Of a stretch of DNA of 64,000 nt, positions 7,836-16,219 are shown piece after piece. The DNA is taken from NCBI RefSeq assembly GCF_024227435.1, contig NZ_CP100445.1, positions 1 through 64,000 on the forward strand, in the 5' to 3' direction. The notes under the pieces were generated by a model. That model was given only the letters and a program-made list of their open reading frames with translations. It was not told the DNA's origin and ran no database searches. Source of the DNA: Natrinema caseinilyticum (lineage in GTDB: Archaea; Halobacteriota; Halobacteria; Halobacteriales; Natrialbaceae). The position numbers were made by a program, and so were the translations under genes. Position 1 is the first letter of the stretch; each line of letters begins with the position of its first letter.

Positions 7836-8749
7836 GGGCCAGTGACACCCTCTCTCCGATACAGGCTCTCGGTCCGATCGGGCGGGCGCTCGACGAAGCC
7901 GGACTCACTCCGGCCCTCGCAGCGAGCGCCGAAAGCGCGATCAAGTTCGTCATCGCGTTCGTCGCCATCTGGTTCGTCGGCAGAGTACTCGTACTGCCGC
8001 TGGTAAGACAAACCTTCGACAAGCGTGGCCTCGACGAGCACGTACAGAACCCGCTGTTGATGCTGACGAAGTTCGGGATCGTGTTCGGTGCCGTCGCGAT
8101 CGCCTTCGGGTTCGCAGACTACGGAAACTTTCTCGTCTCGATGGCCGGGATCGCAGCGGCCGGCGCGTTCGCGGTCGGTCTCGCGATGCAGGACGTGCTC
8201 TCGAACTTCGTGGCGGGCGTATTCATCTACACTGACAAGCCGTTCCGAATCGGCGACTGGATCGAGTGGGACGACGGCAGCTATTCCGGCGTCGTCGAGG
8301 ACATCGGACTCCGCGTTACTCGCGTGCGCACGTTCGATAACGAACTGCTCACCGTGCCGAACTCAGCGCTGACAGACGGCGTTCTCAAGAACCCGGTCGA
8401 CGCGGACGAACTCCGACTGAAGTTCCCCTTCGGAATCGGTTACGACGACGACATCGAGCGGGCAACCGAGATTATCGTCGACGAGGCGAGGCGTCACCCC
8501 GACATACTGGACGACCCCGCACCATCCGTTCGACTGACCGAGCTCGGTTCGTCCGACGTCGGTCTCCAGTCGCGCTTCTGGATCGCTGACCCCTCTCGCG
8601 CCAACTTCGTCCGCATCCGCGGCGAATACGTGACCGCCGTCAAACAGCGCTTCGACGCGGAAGGGATCGACATCCCCTACCCCGTCCGAACGCTCGAGGG
8701 AGGCCTCTCGCTCGAGACGGGTCAGAGTCTCGTCGAACCGGCCGAGTAA
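7832..8749 (+). CDS. mscS: MscS-family mechanosensitive ion channel
   Basis: Small-conductance mechanosensitive channel that opens under membrane tension and releases solutes during osmotic downshift. The 305 residues have transmembrane segments at about 25-50, 70-95 and 100-130. The pore helix is rich in Gly/Ala (GIAAAGAFAVGLAMQDVLSN), followed by the typical beta domain (FRIGDWIEWDDGSYSGVVEDIGLRVTRV, in two parts FRIGDWIEWDD and GVVEDIGLRVT) and C-terminal alpha/beta domain. The start overlaps the yhbY stop by 4 bases. Confidence 0.95.
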   Translation: MRASDTLSPIQALGPIGRALDEAGLTPALAASAESAIKFVIAFVAIWFVGRVLVLPLVRQTFDKRGLDEHVQNPLLMLTKFGIVFGAVAIAFGFADYGNFLVSMAGIAAAGAFAVGLAMQDVLSNFVAGVFIYTDKPFRIGDWIEWDDGSYSGVVEDIGLRVTRVRTFDNELLTVPNSALTDGVLKNPVDADELRLKFPFGIGYDDDIERATEIIVDEARRHPDILDDPAPSVRLTELGSSDVGLQSRFWIADPSRANFVRIRGEYVTAVKQRFDAEGIDIPYPVRTLEGGLSLETGQSLVEPAE

Positions 8750-8813
8750 CGAACTGGAATCGGCGGTTCGTTTCCGGTATCGAATTTCCCGTCACGTTCG
8801 GTCGCCGATTCAC

Positions 8814-9626
8814 CTACGATATGTCCCGGACGGTGGCGTTTTCCAGCGGTTGGAACGAGAACGTCTCGTCGTCCAGACCGGTATTGAACGTGACCGACTC
8901 GAATTGCTCGGTCATGACGATTCGTTCACCGTCCGGTTCCTCGAACACGACTTTCTCTTTGAGCGGATAGTCGTACTCCGTATCGATCCACAGCCGTTGT
9001 TCGACGACCCGAAGTTTTTCTTTCGGATTACTGGTCTCGAGGGCGAAGACGAATCTGGTCTCGCCGACGATCGCTGAAATCTCCTTCTCGACGGTCTCGT
9101 TTTTCGCTTCGAGGTCGAGGACGTGTGTTTCCCGATTCGCGACCTGTTCGGTGCCCCGGTACTCGATATTGTATTTATCGAGGGTTTCGTCGGCCGTTTC
9201 GGCTCGAGCAGACCGTGTCTCCTCGTTGTCGAACAGCTCGTCCGGGACGAAGTACTCCGCCGTGTTCGAATCCGGATAGTAGAACCAGTTCTTCGTGGCG
9301 TTCGAGACGTAGATATTGCCGATTCTGCCGGAATCCGCCGAATCGAGCACCGTCGTCCGCTCGTTGATATACGGTCGTGTCTTGACGCGCACCGTTTCGA
9401 CGACCGTTTCGGACTCGTTGGTCACTTTGTTCGTTCGCGTTCCCTGTACGTCCTCGAGGTCGTCCGCGTGAACGTAGGCTCCGTCGAATACCTTCGAGAG
9501 GTTCGGTTCAGTGTCGGTCGTGCCGTCTTCGTTCTCGGCCGCGGGCGTACTAATCATCGAACAGCCGCTGAGAAGCACCATCAGGGCGAGCAGTCCGAGG
9601 ACGGCCGTGTGTCGCCTGTTTGCCAT
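8814..9626 (-). CDS. LolA-like surface lipoprotein
   Basis: Secreted lipoprotein of 270 residues. It has a hydrophobic signal segment (LGLLALMVLLSGC) with lipobox LSGC, then an acidic spacer and a beta-rich domain. Segments such as RTRPYINERTTVL, KNWFYYPDSNTAEYF, RLWIDTEYDYPLK and FNTGLDDETFSF resemble the half-barrel of LolA/LppX-type lipoprotein carriers that haloarchaea encode as cell-surface proteins. The substrate is unknown. It is monocistronic, with an AT-rich promoter (TTTATATCC, minus strand, near 9640) directly upstream. Confidence 0.8.
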   Translation of the reverse strand: MANRRHTAVLGLLALMVLLSGCSMISTPAAENEDGTTDTEPNLSKVFDGAYVHADDLEDVQGTRTNKVTNESETVVETVRVKTRPYINERTTVLDSADSGRIGNIYVSNATKNWFYYPDSNTAEYFVPDELFDNEETRSARAETADETLDKYNIEYRGTEQVANRETHVLDLEAKNETVEKEISAIVGETRFVFALETSNPKEKLRVVEQRLWIDTEYDYPLKEKVVFEEPDGERIVMTEQFESVTFNTGLDDETFSFQPLENATVRDIS

Positions 9627-9863
9627 CGATATAATTATCGGATATAAACACTGTAAGTTTTTCTATGTCTCACTCCCGAACCGAACGTGTGCCGGTCGAG
9701 TCGGACGCCTCATCGCTCGACTACCGAGGGGAGTGCCTAACACGGGGGCGAGGGCGATCTGGCTATCGTCGACACGAATGCCTGTCGACGGATGTCCACG
9801 CCCCCGAAAATCCGCGAGCACCCGGGACGGTGCATCCGCTCGACGTCGTAGTTGATGAGGTAT

Positions 9864-10172
9864 GAATGCGGACGACCGCGATTGCCCGCCGTTCCGGCCG
9901 GGGGAATCCCGGTTGCCTTCTCCACCCCGCGACCCGTCGAGCGACAGGTGTTCGGCGGTCCACTGCTCGCTTCCGCGCCTGATGGGCTGTCGCCGACTAA
10001 CCACGATGGGGCGTCCCTGCGGACGGCCACCGTAGACCGCTGTCCCCGACGGACGAGGCTTCTCTGTTGGCTCCCGGGGCCCCGGTCGGTCTGACCGGAC
10101 GCCCGCGGCGTTCGGACCCCGCTAAAGACCATAGCGCGGGTTTCGAGCAGGGCCTAACTGCCCGTCCTAGTC
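9864..10172 (-). ncRNA. ffs: 7S signal recognition particle RNA
   Basis: RNA scaffold of the signal recognition particle. On the minus strand the conserved tip of helix 8 is recognisable at 9961-9983 (CAGGCGCGGAAGCGAGCAG, with the GGAA tetraloop and the AGCAG bulge), about 190-210 bases from the predicted 5' end as in archaeal 7S RNAs. The long helix 5 pairs CCGGGGCCCCGGGAGCC with GGCAACCGGGATTCCCCCGG. The ends pair GGACG (near 10165) with CGTCC (near 9872), closing helix 1. Length is about 305 bases. The ends are inferred from base pairing and from the TATA box at 10192-10201. Confidence 0.87.
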
Positions 10173-10191
10173 CATCCATGGATAGTCGGGC

Positions 10192-10201
10192 GGTACTTAA
10201 G
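10192..10201 (-). promoter_or_regulatory. TATA box of the 7S RNA gene
   Basis: Minus strand CTTAAGTACC, centred about 26 bases upstream of the predicted 5' end of the 7S RNA. This matches archaeal TATA spacing. Confidence 0.6.
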
Positions 10202-10259
10202 GGCTTTTCGTCTCTCGGATCGACGCCGTCTCCGGGTACGTGGCCGTCGAACGGAAACG

Positions 10260-10377
10260 TGAGTGACCGCTTTCGGGTGTCGGTCGGTTTCCCCTGTGCG
10301 GTGGCCGACTCTGCCGTCGGTAGCCGGACCTCGAGGACGCCGTTGGTGTATTCGGCGCTCATCTCCTCGAGGACAGT
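10260..10377 (-). pseudogene. C-terminal fragment of an Hsp20 small heat-shock protein
   Basis: Minus-strand reading TVLEEMSAEYTNGVLEVRLP followed by TAESATAQGKP matches the last beta strands of the alpha-crystallin domain (the conserved A-Y-x-N-G-V-L-x-V-x-x-P pattern). A stop codon lies directly upstream at 10378-10380. No other part of the protein is present and the frame runs on into the 7S RNA gene. It therefore looks like a leftover rather than a gene. Confidence 0.5.
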
Positions 10378-10494
10378 TCATGCTTGTCAGTGGTTCGTAC
10401 TAATTCTGTTTGACTATATGGTCGGTATCGTGTGGCACGAAATAACGTGAGAGGGAGGAAAAGGCCCATTAGTTCCCCGACAAACCGTGTGAAT

Positions 10495-10836
10495 ATGGGA
10501 CTCGGAAGCACTGCCAAAAAGATCCAGACCCTCTCGGATCGAGCCGAAGCGATGTACAAGCAGGTACAGAAACTCCAGCAACGAATCACCGGCCTGGAAG
10601 AGAAGACGGCGGAAACGCACGATACGGTCACGCGCATGGACCACCAGCTCACCGAACAGCGCGCACTCCTGCTCGCCATCGCGGAGGAGCAGGGTCTAGA
10701 CGGAGAGGAAATCCTGGCTGAGGCGGCGATCGACGAAGCGGAACTCGAGGCGACGGACGAGGCCGGTGACGACCGGCGATCCGCAGCGACCGAGGACGCG
10801 GCCGACGCGGCTGCCCGCGATCCGCCTGCCAACTAG
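10495..10836 (+). CDS. Conserved haloarchaeal coiled-coil protein (DUF5798-like)
   Basis: Unrecognised function. The 113 residues begin GLGSTAKKIQTLSDRAEAMY and continue as a long heptad-rich helix (about 8-75: YKQVQKLQQRITGLEEKTAE), followed by an acidic, Ala-rich disordered tail ending DPPAN. The start GLGSTAKKI is typical of the haloarchaeal DUF5798 family as I remember it; that label is unverified. ATG 10495 is preferred over an earlier in-frame GTG because the family start lies here. No signal peptide or membrane segment. Confidence 0.75.
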   Translation: MGLGSTAKKIQTLSDRAEAMYKQVQKLQQRITGLEEKTAETHDTVTRMDHQLTEQRALLLAIAEEQGLDGEEILAEAAIDEAELEATDEAGDDRRSAATEDAADAAARDPPAN

Positions 10837-11025
10837 ACCGCTCTCCGCTCACTCGAGCCGGCAGCTCCGATCATGCGCGTGGAAAGACTATCTTCCGTCT
10901 GTCACCGTACTTCCGAACGAAGGGGACGCACCACGGGAACTGGAGGCCCGTTTCAGTTCGGTAATCGATTCACTCATCAGGTAAGCAATCAATACGCTCA
11001 TTAAATTTCGTCGAAACGTGGGACT

Positions 11026-12162
11026 ATGAGCCGGCATCGAGGCGCACTCCGATCGGTGGAGGAAGCGTCGCCCGCCCTTCGACAGAAAGTCGAAACGTAC
11101 CGCGATCAGGGCGGCCTACTCGGTACGTTCACGTACGTGTTCACGTATCTCGAAACCGAGGATCCGGATCTCGCCGCGACGCTCGCGACGATACCGACCG
11201 ATCTGTTCGTCACGAGCGCGCTCCACGACGACGCCATCGACGAGGCCGATAGCTGGGACGCCGACCGAAAGTGCCGCCTGAACGAGCACGTTACGGTCGG
11301 CGATCTGGTCTATACGAACGTCGTCGAAGCCGTTTCCGACGCCGCCGTCGGGATCGATCTGGGCCCGACGCTCGAGGTCGTCCGAGAAATCGGAACCGGC
11401 CAACTCGCTGAGGAGGCGGTCGAGGCGACTCCGTCGACCGAAGAAGACGCCGTCGCTCGCGTCGAGGACCGCGGCGGCGTCTGGGGTGATCTCGCGGTCG
11501 AACTCGTCGCGGCCGCCGGCCGATACTCCAGTTCCCAACTCGAGGCGCTCCGGACGATCGCGACGAACAGCCTGTTCGTGCTGACGGTCATCGACGATCT
11601 AGCGGACCTGCCGGAAGATATCGGAAACGACGTCGCAACGCTCCCGCTTCTCTGTTTCGGCGAACGTGCCGACGAGTACGCGTCTCCCCGGGCCCTGATC
11701 GACGCCGTCCTCGCGTCCGACGTGCCCGACCGACTGGCGGATCTCGTGGCCCGACGACGGGCCGCAATCCGGACCGCCGTCGCCGAACTCTGGGACTCGA
11801 TCGACCACTCCGACGAGGCGCTTCTCGAGGCGACCGATCGCGCACTGGAGTGGTACTGCGAATCGGTCTGTTCGGTCCCGATTGCGGAAACCGTTCCAGC
11901 GGAGCAGCGCCGCGCGATTCGGGAGCGACTGACAGGTGACGAGGAGCCGAGACGCCGTTATATCGCCGCACACCTCGCCCGATTGCCGGTGGCCGTCCCC
12001 GCGGACGACGCAGCCGCCGTCGTTTCCGACCTTCCCGCGGACCGGCTGGCCCGAACGGCGGTTCGCATCCACCACCTCGACTCGGTCGTCGATAGCGTCC
12101 TGTCCACGACGCTCGAGGATGCGCTAGCGGATCTTCGGGCCGCGTCGGCATCGACGTCGTAA
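11026..12162 (+). CDS. Class I isoprenoid synthase-like protein
   Basis: All-helical 378-residue protein of the polyprenyl synthase superfamily. Two aspartate-rich metal-binding motifs are visible: HDDAIDEAD at about 66-74 (first DDxxD region) and DDLADLPEDIGND at about 190-202 (second). The chain-elongation signature KxxR and the usual GxLH patterns are not obvious. It may therefore be a divergent prenyl-diphosphate synthase or a squalene/phytoene-like enzyme; the exact product cannot be assigned. Membrane ether lipids and carotenoids make such paralogues common in haloarchaea. An AT-rich stretch at about 10988-11005 (CAATACGCTCATTAAAT) may hold the promoter. Confidence 0.75.
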   Translation: MSRHRGALRSVEEASPALRQKVETYRDQGGLLGTFTYVFTYLETEDPDLAATLATIPTDLFVTSALHDDAIDEADSWDADRKCRLNEHVTVGDLVYTNVVEAVSDAAVGIDLGPTLEVVREIGTGQLAEEAVEATPSTEEDAVARVEDRGGVWGDLAVELVAAAGRYSSSQLEALRTIATNSLFVLTVIDDLADLPEDIGNDVATLPLLCFGERADEYASPRALIDAVLASDVPDRLADLVARRRAAIRTAVAELWDSIDHSDEALLEATDRALEWYCESVCSVPIAETVPAEQRRAIRERLTGDEEPRRRYIAAHLARLPVAVPADDAAAVVSDLPADRLARTAVRIHHLDSVVDSVLSTTLEDALADLRAASASTS

Positions 12163-12188
12163 TCCGAATCGTCACGTCGGGGTCCCGC

Positions 12189-12599
12189 TCAGGCGACGAG
12201 ACGACGGTGCTGGACCTTCATGCAGTAATCCTGAACGACTGTTTTCCCGCCGGCCTCCGCGCGATCGGCGGCCCCGTCGTCGCGGATGCCCAGTTGCGTC
12301 CAGATGGCCTCGATCTCGTCCCGTTCGAGCGCCGCGTCGACGATGTCGGCGACCTCCGCGCTCGGTCGGAAGAGACAGACGACGTCGATCGCTTCGTCGA
12401 CGTCCGCGAGGGAGTCGTAGGCGGTCCGACCGAAGATCTCGTCGGCGTACGGATTGACCGGAATCACGTCGTAGCCGTGTCTCCGCATGTACTTCGGAAC
12501 GCCGTGGGCTGCTTTTCCCGGCGTGCTCGAGCAGCCGACGACGGCGATCGTGTCGTACTCGAGAACCGCCGCGATCTCGTCTTTCGATTCGACTGGCAT
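12189..12599 (-). CDS. CoA-binding domain protein (YccU-like)
   Basis: Small Rossmann-fold CoA-binding protein of 136 residues. The glycine-rich nucleotide loop reads TIAVVGCSSTPGKAAHGVPKY (20-40), followed by the HGYDVIPVNPYADEIFGR strand-turn and VVCLFRPSAEVADIVDAAL, the same layout as the N-terminal domain of succinyl-CoA synthetase alpha. It ends DYCMKVQHRRL with the conserved C-terminal C-x-K-x-x-H. Its cellular role is not known; it may sense or carry CoA thioesters. Confidence 0.88.
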   Translation of the reverse strand: MPVESKDEIAAVLEYDTIAVVGCSSTPGKAAHGVPKYMRRHGYDVIPVNPYADEIFGRTAYDSLADVDEAIDVVCLFRPSAEVADIVDAALERDEIEAIWTQLGIRDDGAADRAEAGGKTVVQDYCMKVQHRRLVA

Positions 12600-12700
12600 G
12601 GACCGACAAACGAACTCCAGGAGTAAACGTTCCGGGATTGCGACGCGGTGGTGTACCGCCGACTACGCCGCCGTGGCGCGATTACAGCGGTCGCGAGACG
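12600..12700. other. Short spacer before element-end scar
   Basis: About 100 bases between the CoA-binding gene and the scar at 12701. No gene seen; possibly decayed element sequence. Confidence 0.3.
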
Positions 12701-12732
12701 AAAGCCCACGCTGTAGTCGTGGGAGGACGTCA
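12701..12732 (+). repeat. IS200/IS605-type (TnpB element) end scar
   Basis: Plus strand AAAGCCCACGCTGTAGTCGT then GGGAGGACGTCA: an AA lead, a CCCACG/CGTGGG hairpin, and the GGAGG...GTCA terminus shared with the intact TnpB element (58291-58320). No transposase remains. The last three bases, read on the minus strand, are the TGA stop of the RAD55-like gene. Confidence 0.6.
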
Positions 12733-13362
12733 GGTGGAGAATCCGGCCGTCCGTATGTCGGGCTCTTCGCCATCCGCGGTCTCCTCGAGTTCGAGAACTG
12801 CGTCGAACAGTTGTTTGAGCGTGTTCATCGTTTGATCGTCGTGAGCCGTCGAATCGATGACGTAGACGCCCATCGCGTCGGCGCTCTGAATCCGACCCGT
12901 AAAGACGTGGAGGAACCGGAACACGGTTTGCAGATCGGAGTACATCAGTAGCGTCGAGACGGAGTGCAAGAGGACGCGGTTCTCCGTCAGCCCGCGGGTT
13001 TCGTAAAACTCCTGGAGGAACTCCGAGAGCTTGATTCCGATCCCGGTCATGTCGACGGGCGATGACGCGTACTTGATCCGCGGGTCGTCGTCGATCGTTC
13101 CGATCCCGCGTTGTTTCGTCACACAGTCGACGACGCCGAGGTTCGGTTCGACGTCGCCGTCGATGTGGTCGTCGAAGCTTTTGAGGACCTTGTCGGCGCT
13201 GTCTTTCGTCGTCACGACGATCGAACCGTTCCCCTCGTTTGCGCCGCTCGCGAGAATATCGAAGGCGATCCGTCGTTTACCCGTCAGTGGTGGGCCCGCG
13301 ACGAGTACGTTGGTCCCCGGATCGATCTGCACGTCCGGAAGGACGTCTGCAAGGTCATACAT
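12730..13362 (-). CDS. RAD55/KaiC-like RecA-fold ATPase
   Basis: RecA-superfamily ATPase of 210 residues, related to the RAD55/KaiC-like proteins that haloarchaea use in signal transduction. It has a Walker A-like AGPPLTGKRR at 22-31 (second Lys-Thr replaced by Lys-Arg), a strand GSIVVTTKDSADKVLKSF, and a Walker B-like NRVLLHSVSTLLMYSD around 128-143 in which the usual acidic pair is not clear. ATP hydrolysis may be weak. It ends GFST, with the stop supplied by the adjacent element scar, so the C terminus may be trimmed. Confidence 0.8.
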   Translation of the reverse strand: MYDLADVLPDVQIDPGTNVLVAGPPLTGKRRIAFDILASGANEGNGSIVVTTKDSADKVLKSFDDHIDGDVEPNLGVVDCVTKQRGIGTIDDDPRIKYASSPVDMTGIGIKLSEFLQEFYETRGLTENRVLLHSVSTLLMYSDLQTVFRFLHVFTGRIQSADAMGVYVIDSTAHDDQTMNTLKQLFDAVLELEETADGEEPDIRTAGFST

Positions 13363-13542
13363 ACCAGATACTCACATCCATCGCCTTGGCGACGACCGTT
13401 GCTGGCACTGCAACACACCAGTGCTCGGCGTGTTGTATGAGAATACGCGAACCGGCTTATAGTACTTTTGATTATACAACCCTCGGGTTGCTACCCCGGT
13501 CGGAATTCGTCATCGGTCGACCGCCGAATTCGCACTCGCGTG

Positions 13543-14406
13543 TTATCCGGACCCTGGGAGTTCGAGCGCCGCACGCCCGACGATAAACGCCAGCGCCGCG
13601 AGGAACATGCCATACTTCAGGCGGGATTGACCGAGCGTCGGGTTCCCGAAACTCCGATACGCGGCGACGAGCATAATGGCGTCGGCCGGCGCGACCATCA
13701 CCAGGTAAGCCACCCCGAAATCACCGGTGAGAAACGGGACCGGACTCGCGACCACGGCCATCACGAGAAGAACGGCGGCGATACCGAGCGCGCGACGTTC
13801 CCCGACTGCGATCGGCAGCGTGTTTAATCCCTCCTCGCGGTCCCCTTCGATGTCCTCGACGTCTTTGATAATCTCGCGCGTCAGTGTGGCGACTCCCGCG
13901 AGGACGAAGAGGACGGCTGCCGGGGCTTTCTCCCCGGCCGGACCGATCGCCGCTGCCCCGAAAAGAAACGTACTGCCGACCAGATAGGCCACGAGCGCGT
14001 TCCCGAGCCCGGGCAGTCCCTTGAAGAGTTCGGTGTAGGCCACCAGCGCGAGGAGATTGACCGAGGCGATTGCGATCGCAAGTGTCGGAAGGGTCACCGC
14101 GAGCACGACGGCCCCCGCGAAGAGGACGAGGCTGAACGCGAGCGCTCCACGCGGACTCACCGCCCCACGGGGAATCGCCCTGTCGGGCTGGTTGACCCGA
14201 TCGATCTCCCGGTCGAAATAATCGTTGATCGCGTTGCCGGCCCCGACGGCGAGTCCCGTCGCACCGACCGCCGTGGCGACTGCGATCGGCGCCTCGACGA
14301 CGCCACCGGCGACGAACGCCCCGATGAACGTCAGCACGCTCGCCGCGAGTGCGTTCACCGGTCGCGTCAACTCGAGCAACCCGCGAGCGGTTTCCCCCGC
14401 TGTCAT
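13543..14406 (-). CDS. Digeranylgeranylglyceryl phosphate synthase (UbiA family)
   Basis: Membrane prenyltransferase that adds the second geranylgeranyl chain in archaeal ether-lipid synthesis. The 287 residues have about eight or nine membrane helices and the two Asp-rich sites of the UbiA family: NAINDYFDREIDRVNQPDRA at about 60-80 and DVEDIEGDREEGLNTLP at about 180-197. The RAIPRG motif after the first site is typical of the archaeal GGGP geranylgeranyltransferase branch. It appears monocistronic. Confidence 0.92.
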   Translation of the reverse strand: MTAGETARGLLELTRPVNALAASVLTFIGAFVAGGVVEAPIAVATAVGATGLAVGAGNAINDYFDREIDRVNQPDRAIPRGAVSPRGALAFSLVLFAGAVVLAVTLPTLAIAIASVNLLALVAYTELFKGLPGLGNALVAYLVGSTFLFGAAAIGPAGEKAPAAVLFVLAGVATLTREIIKDVEDIEGDREEGLNTLPIAVGERRALGIAAVLLVMAVVASPVPFLTGDFGVAYLVMVAPADAIMLVAAYRSFGNPTLGQSRLKYGMFLAALAFIVGRAALELPGSG

Positions 14407-14556
14407 AGCGGAGAATGGTCAGTCGGGCTGGTTAAACGGTCCGGTCCGCCGCCGTGATCCGGTCTGCCGTCTCCGGACGCTCGAGCCAACTGAGCGGCCC
14501 CGTCGTGTGGAGCCTCCGTCTCGGCCGCTCCGTTCAGTTCGACGCGGACCGACGAC

Positions 14557-14739
14557 CTAGCACCACTCGCCGAGATCGCACAGCGCGTCGGCCTCGACCT
14601 CGATCCACTTGCTCACTCGGTCCTCGCCGCTCGCATCGGCCGGGACGGCGGTCCAAACTCGCTCGTCGTCGGTGAACAACTCGAGCGGTGTCGCGTCGGA
14701 CACCACCTCCTCGCGGGTCGGGACATCGGGTTCCGTCAT
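14557..14739 (-). CDS. Small haloarchaeal protein (possible DUF7511-type domain)
   Basis: 60-residue acidic protein. The pattern ELFTDDERVWTAVPADASGE, then SKWIEVEADALCDLGEW, recalls short haloarchaeal domain proteins in which a variable strand is followed by the PxDAS...W.....A..DL.E motif. The DUF label is from memory and uncertain. No metal or catalytic motif seen. It lies alone between the UbiA gene and the tRNA. Confidence 0.6.
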   Translation of the reverse strand: MTEPDVPTREEVVSDATPLELFTDDERVWTAVPADASGEDRVSKWIEVEADALCDLGEWC

Positions 14740-14860
14740 GACACACGCATTCGTTGTGATTTCCTCCCAAAGACCCCAGGCGACGATTGTCAGTCGCTGA
14801 GAATTGGCGATCGTCAGGTTCGTCCTGCCGGCCCCGCTTGAGGCGGGCGAAAATCGAGTG

Positions 14861-14868
14861 ACTTATAC
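14861..14868 (+). promoter_or_regulatory. TATA box of tRNA-Arg
   Basis: ACTTATAC, centred about 29 bases before the tRNA 5' end. Confidence 0.6.
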
Positions 14869-14893
14869 GGTCTCATCGGGAACAAAGCGGTGA

Positions 14894-14968
14894 GGGCGCT
14901 TAGCTCAGTCTGGACAGAGTACTTGGCTTCGGACCAAGCTGTCGTGGGTTCAAATCCTGCAGCGCCCA
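14894..14968 (+). tRNA. tRNA-Arg (anticodon TCG)
   Basis: Cloverleaf of 75 bases. The acceptor stem pairs GGGCGCT with AGCGCCC, with discriminator A. The D arm contains AGCTC. The anticodon stem is CTTGG/CCAAG with loop CTTCGGA (anticodon TCG, reads CGA). The T loop is GGTTCAAAT, with two wobble pairs in the T stem. CCA is not encoded. No intron. The sequence downstream changes in character, and part of the tRNA 3' end is repeated at 18088. Confidence 0.96.
14956..14965 (+). repeat. Possible attachment site, tRNA copy
   Basis: CCTGCAGCGC in the T-arm/acceptor end of tRNA-Arg, repeated exactly at 18088-18097. Together they could be the two ends of an integrated element. Confidence 0.35.
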
Positions 14969-15232
14969 TATTTCCGAGGTGTGTAATCGCCCGACAGCGT
15001 CGGTTTTGACCGCTAATCGAACGCAGCGCCGTTGCTTTCGTTCGACTGTCGAACGACGGGTGGTTTCCACCGGAGTTCGCGTACAACCAAACAGGTGGCA
15101 ATTCAGAAAATCAATCGCCGATTGACCAGCAGTCTCGTACTCTGTCAGGAGACACGTACGTATCTGTTCATCGCGTTCAATAAGATCAAAAACCGGAGTC
15201 GGGAGACGCGACGGTGATTTCAAGGCGGTAGC

Positions 15233-15904
15233 TTACAGATTCGGCCCCGGAGCTGAATCCGATCCCGGCTCAATTTTCGCGTACAGGTAGTACGAGTACA
15301 CGACAGTAATCCCGGCTGTCAGAAGCGTTGGAACGAGAAGAAAGTAGATTGCATAGTCGCCGAAGAAAAGTCCGACGAGCGTGAAGACCGCGGTGAGTTT
15401 GAACAGACGTCCACCAAGCGCGTGGGTCCGCGCCCAGACCTCGTCGCTGCTGAGCGTCCACGGGGTCCGGATACCAGCGAACCAGTTCCGCTCGGCGTGT
15501 GGGAGAAAGACGCCGACGTAATAGAATAGGCCAGCCGCGCCGAACAGAATCAGAGCCGTGAAGTCGAATTCGTACCCGAGGTTGAACGCGATGATCCCGA
15601 CGTGGACGAGAAACATATACCCCATGAAGACGACGACGAACCAGTCGTAGTAGGCCCGGAACTCGGCGATGTTCTCTCGGAGTGGATCAATCCGGGGAAT
15701 CGCGGCGAACATGGCGAGTAGTCCCGCCGTCAGAACTGGGAATAGCCAGAGTGCAACTTGCTTCGACATAGTGCCGTCCGGTTCTCCGGCAGTGTTCCAG
15801 TGCGTGACGAGTTCTGCAGGGAGCGACGGAGCTGCGAGCAGGCTCACGATGCCCGAGAATATCACGAAGCCACCTGCTAACCCGAACCGGTGAATTGTCT
15901 TCAT
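15233..15904 (-). CDS. SdpI-like membrane protein (DUF1648 + SdpI)
   Basis: 223-residue integral membrane protein with about six hydrophobic segments. The N-terminal part (LPAELVTHWNTAGEPDGTMSK, two hydrophobic helices) is the DUF1648 pattern. The later segment NWFAGIRTPWTLSSDEVWAR, then THALGGRLF, is the hallmark of SdpI, the immunity and signalling protein of the Bacillus SdpC toxin system. In archaea the role is unknown, and no toxin-like partner is obvious next to it. It sits in the AT-richer island after the tRNA, with codon use less GC-biased than the backbone. Confidence 0.85.
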   Translation of the reverse strand: MKTIHRFGLAGGFVIFSGIVSLLAAPSLPAELVTHWNTAGEPDGTMSKQVALWLFPVLTAGLLAMFAAIPRIDPLRENIAEFRAYYDWFVVVFMGYMFLVHVGIIAFNLGYEFDFTALILFGAAGLFYYVGVFLPHAERNWFAGIRTPWTLSSDEVWARTHALGGRLFKLTAVFTLVGLFFGDYAIYFLLVPTLLTAGITVVYSYYLYAKIEPGSDSAPGPNL

Positions 15905-16219
15905 ACTCGACGATACGGTCTGTTCCCTGATGAATCAGTAGGAAAGCACCGGTGAACTGATTGTGGACGGTACTGCCGACTATATTGAGCACTCGGTGAG
16001 GACTACTTCTGGAGAAACCCGATGCAAGATACGCGCCCTTTACTGACCGCAACCAGACCAGAGTATCCAATCTGTGGAGGAGTTTAACAGAGCTAAAAGC
16101 GGGCTTTTGAGACTAACTTCCAGGACGCTGAGTCACCCGGAGAGCCACTCATCTAAATCGTAGCGGCAACTCATTCTTTATGACCGGGTGCTCAACAACC
16201 GATAGCACCAGTCCCAGAC
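15905..16219. other. Intergenic region without recognised gene
   Basis: About 315 bases between two divergently transcribed membrane-protein genes, so it should hold both promoters. No hairpin, repeat or short gene stood out. Confidence 0.4.

Noticed and set aside
9997-10362. 121-codon minus-strand frame starting with Hsp20-like sequence
   Set aside because: Only the first about 30 codons resemble Hsp20; the rest runs through the 7S RNA gene, so it is a remnant, not a gene.
14900-15223. Minus-strand open frame across tRNA-Arg (contains ALQDLNPRQLGPKPSTLSRL)
   Set aside because: This is the well-known spurious translation of a tRNA gene.
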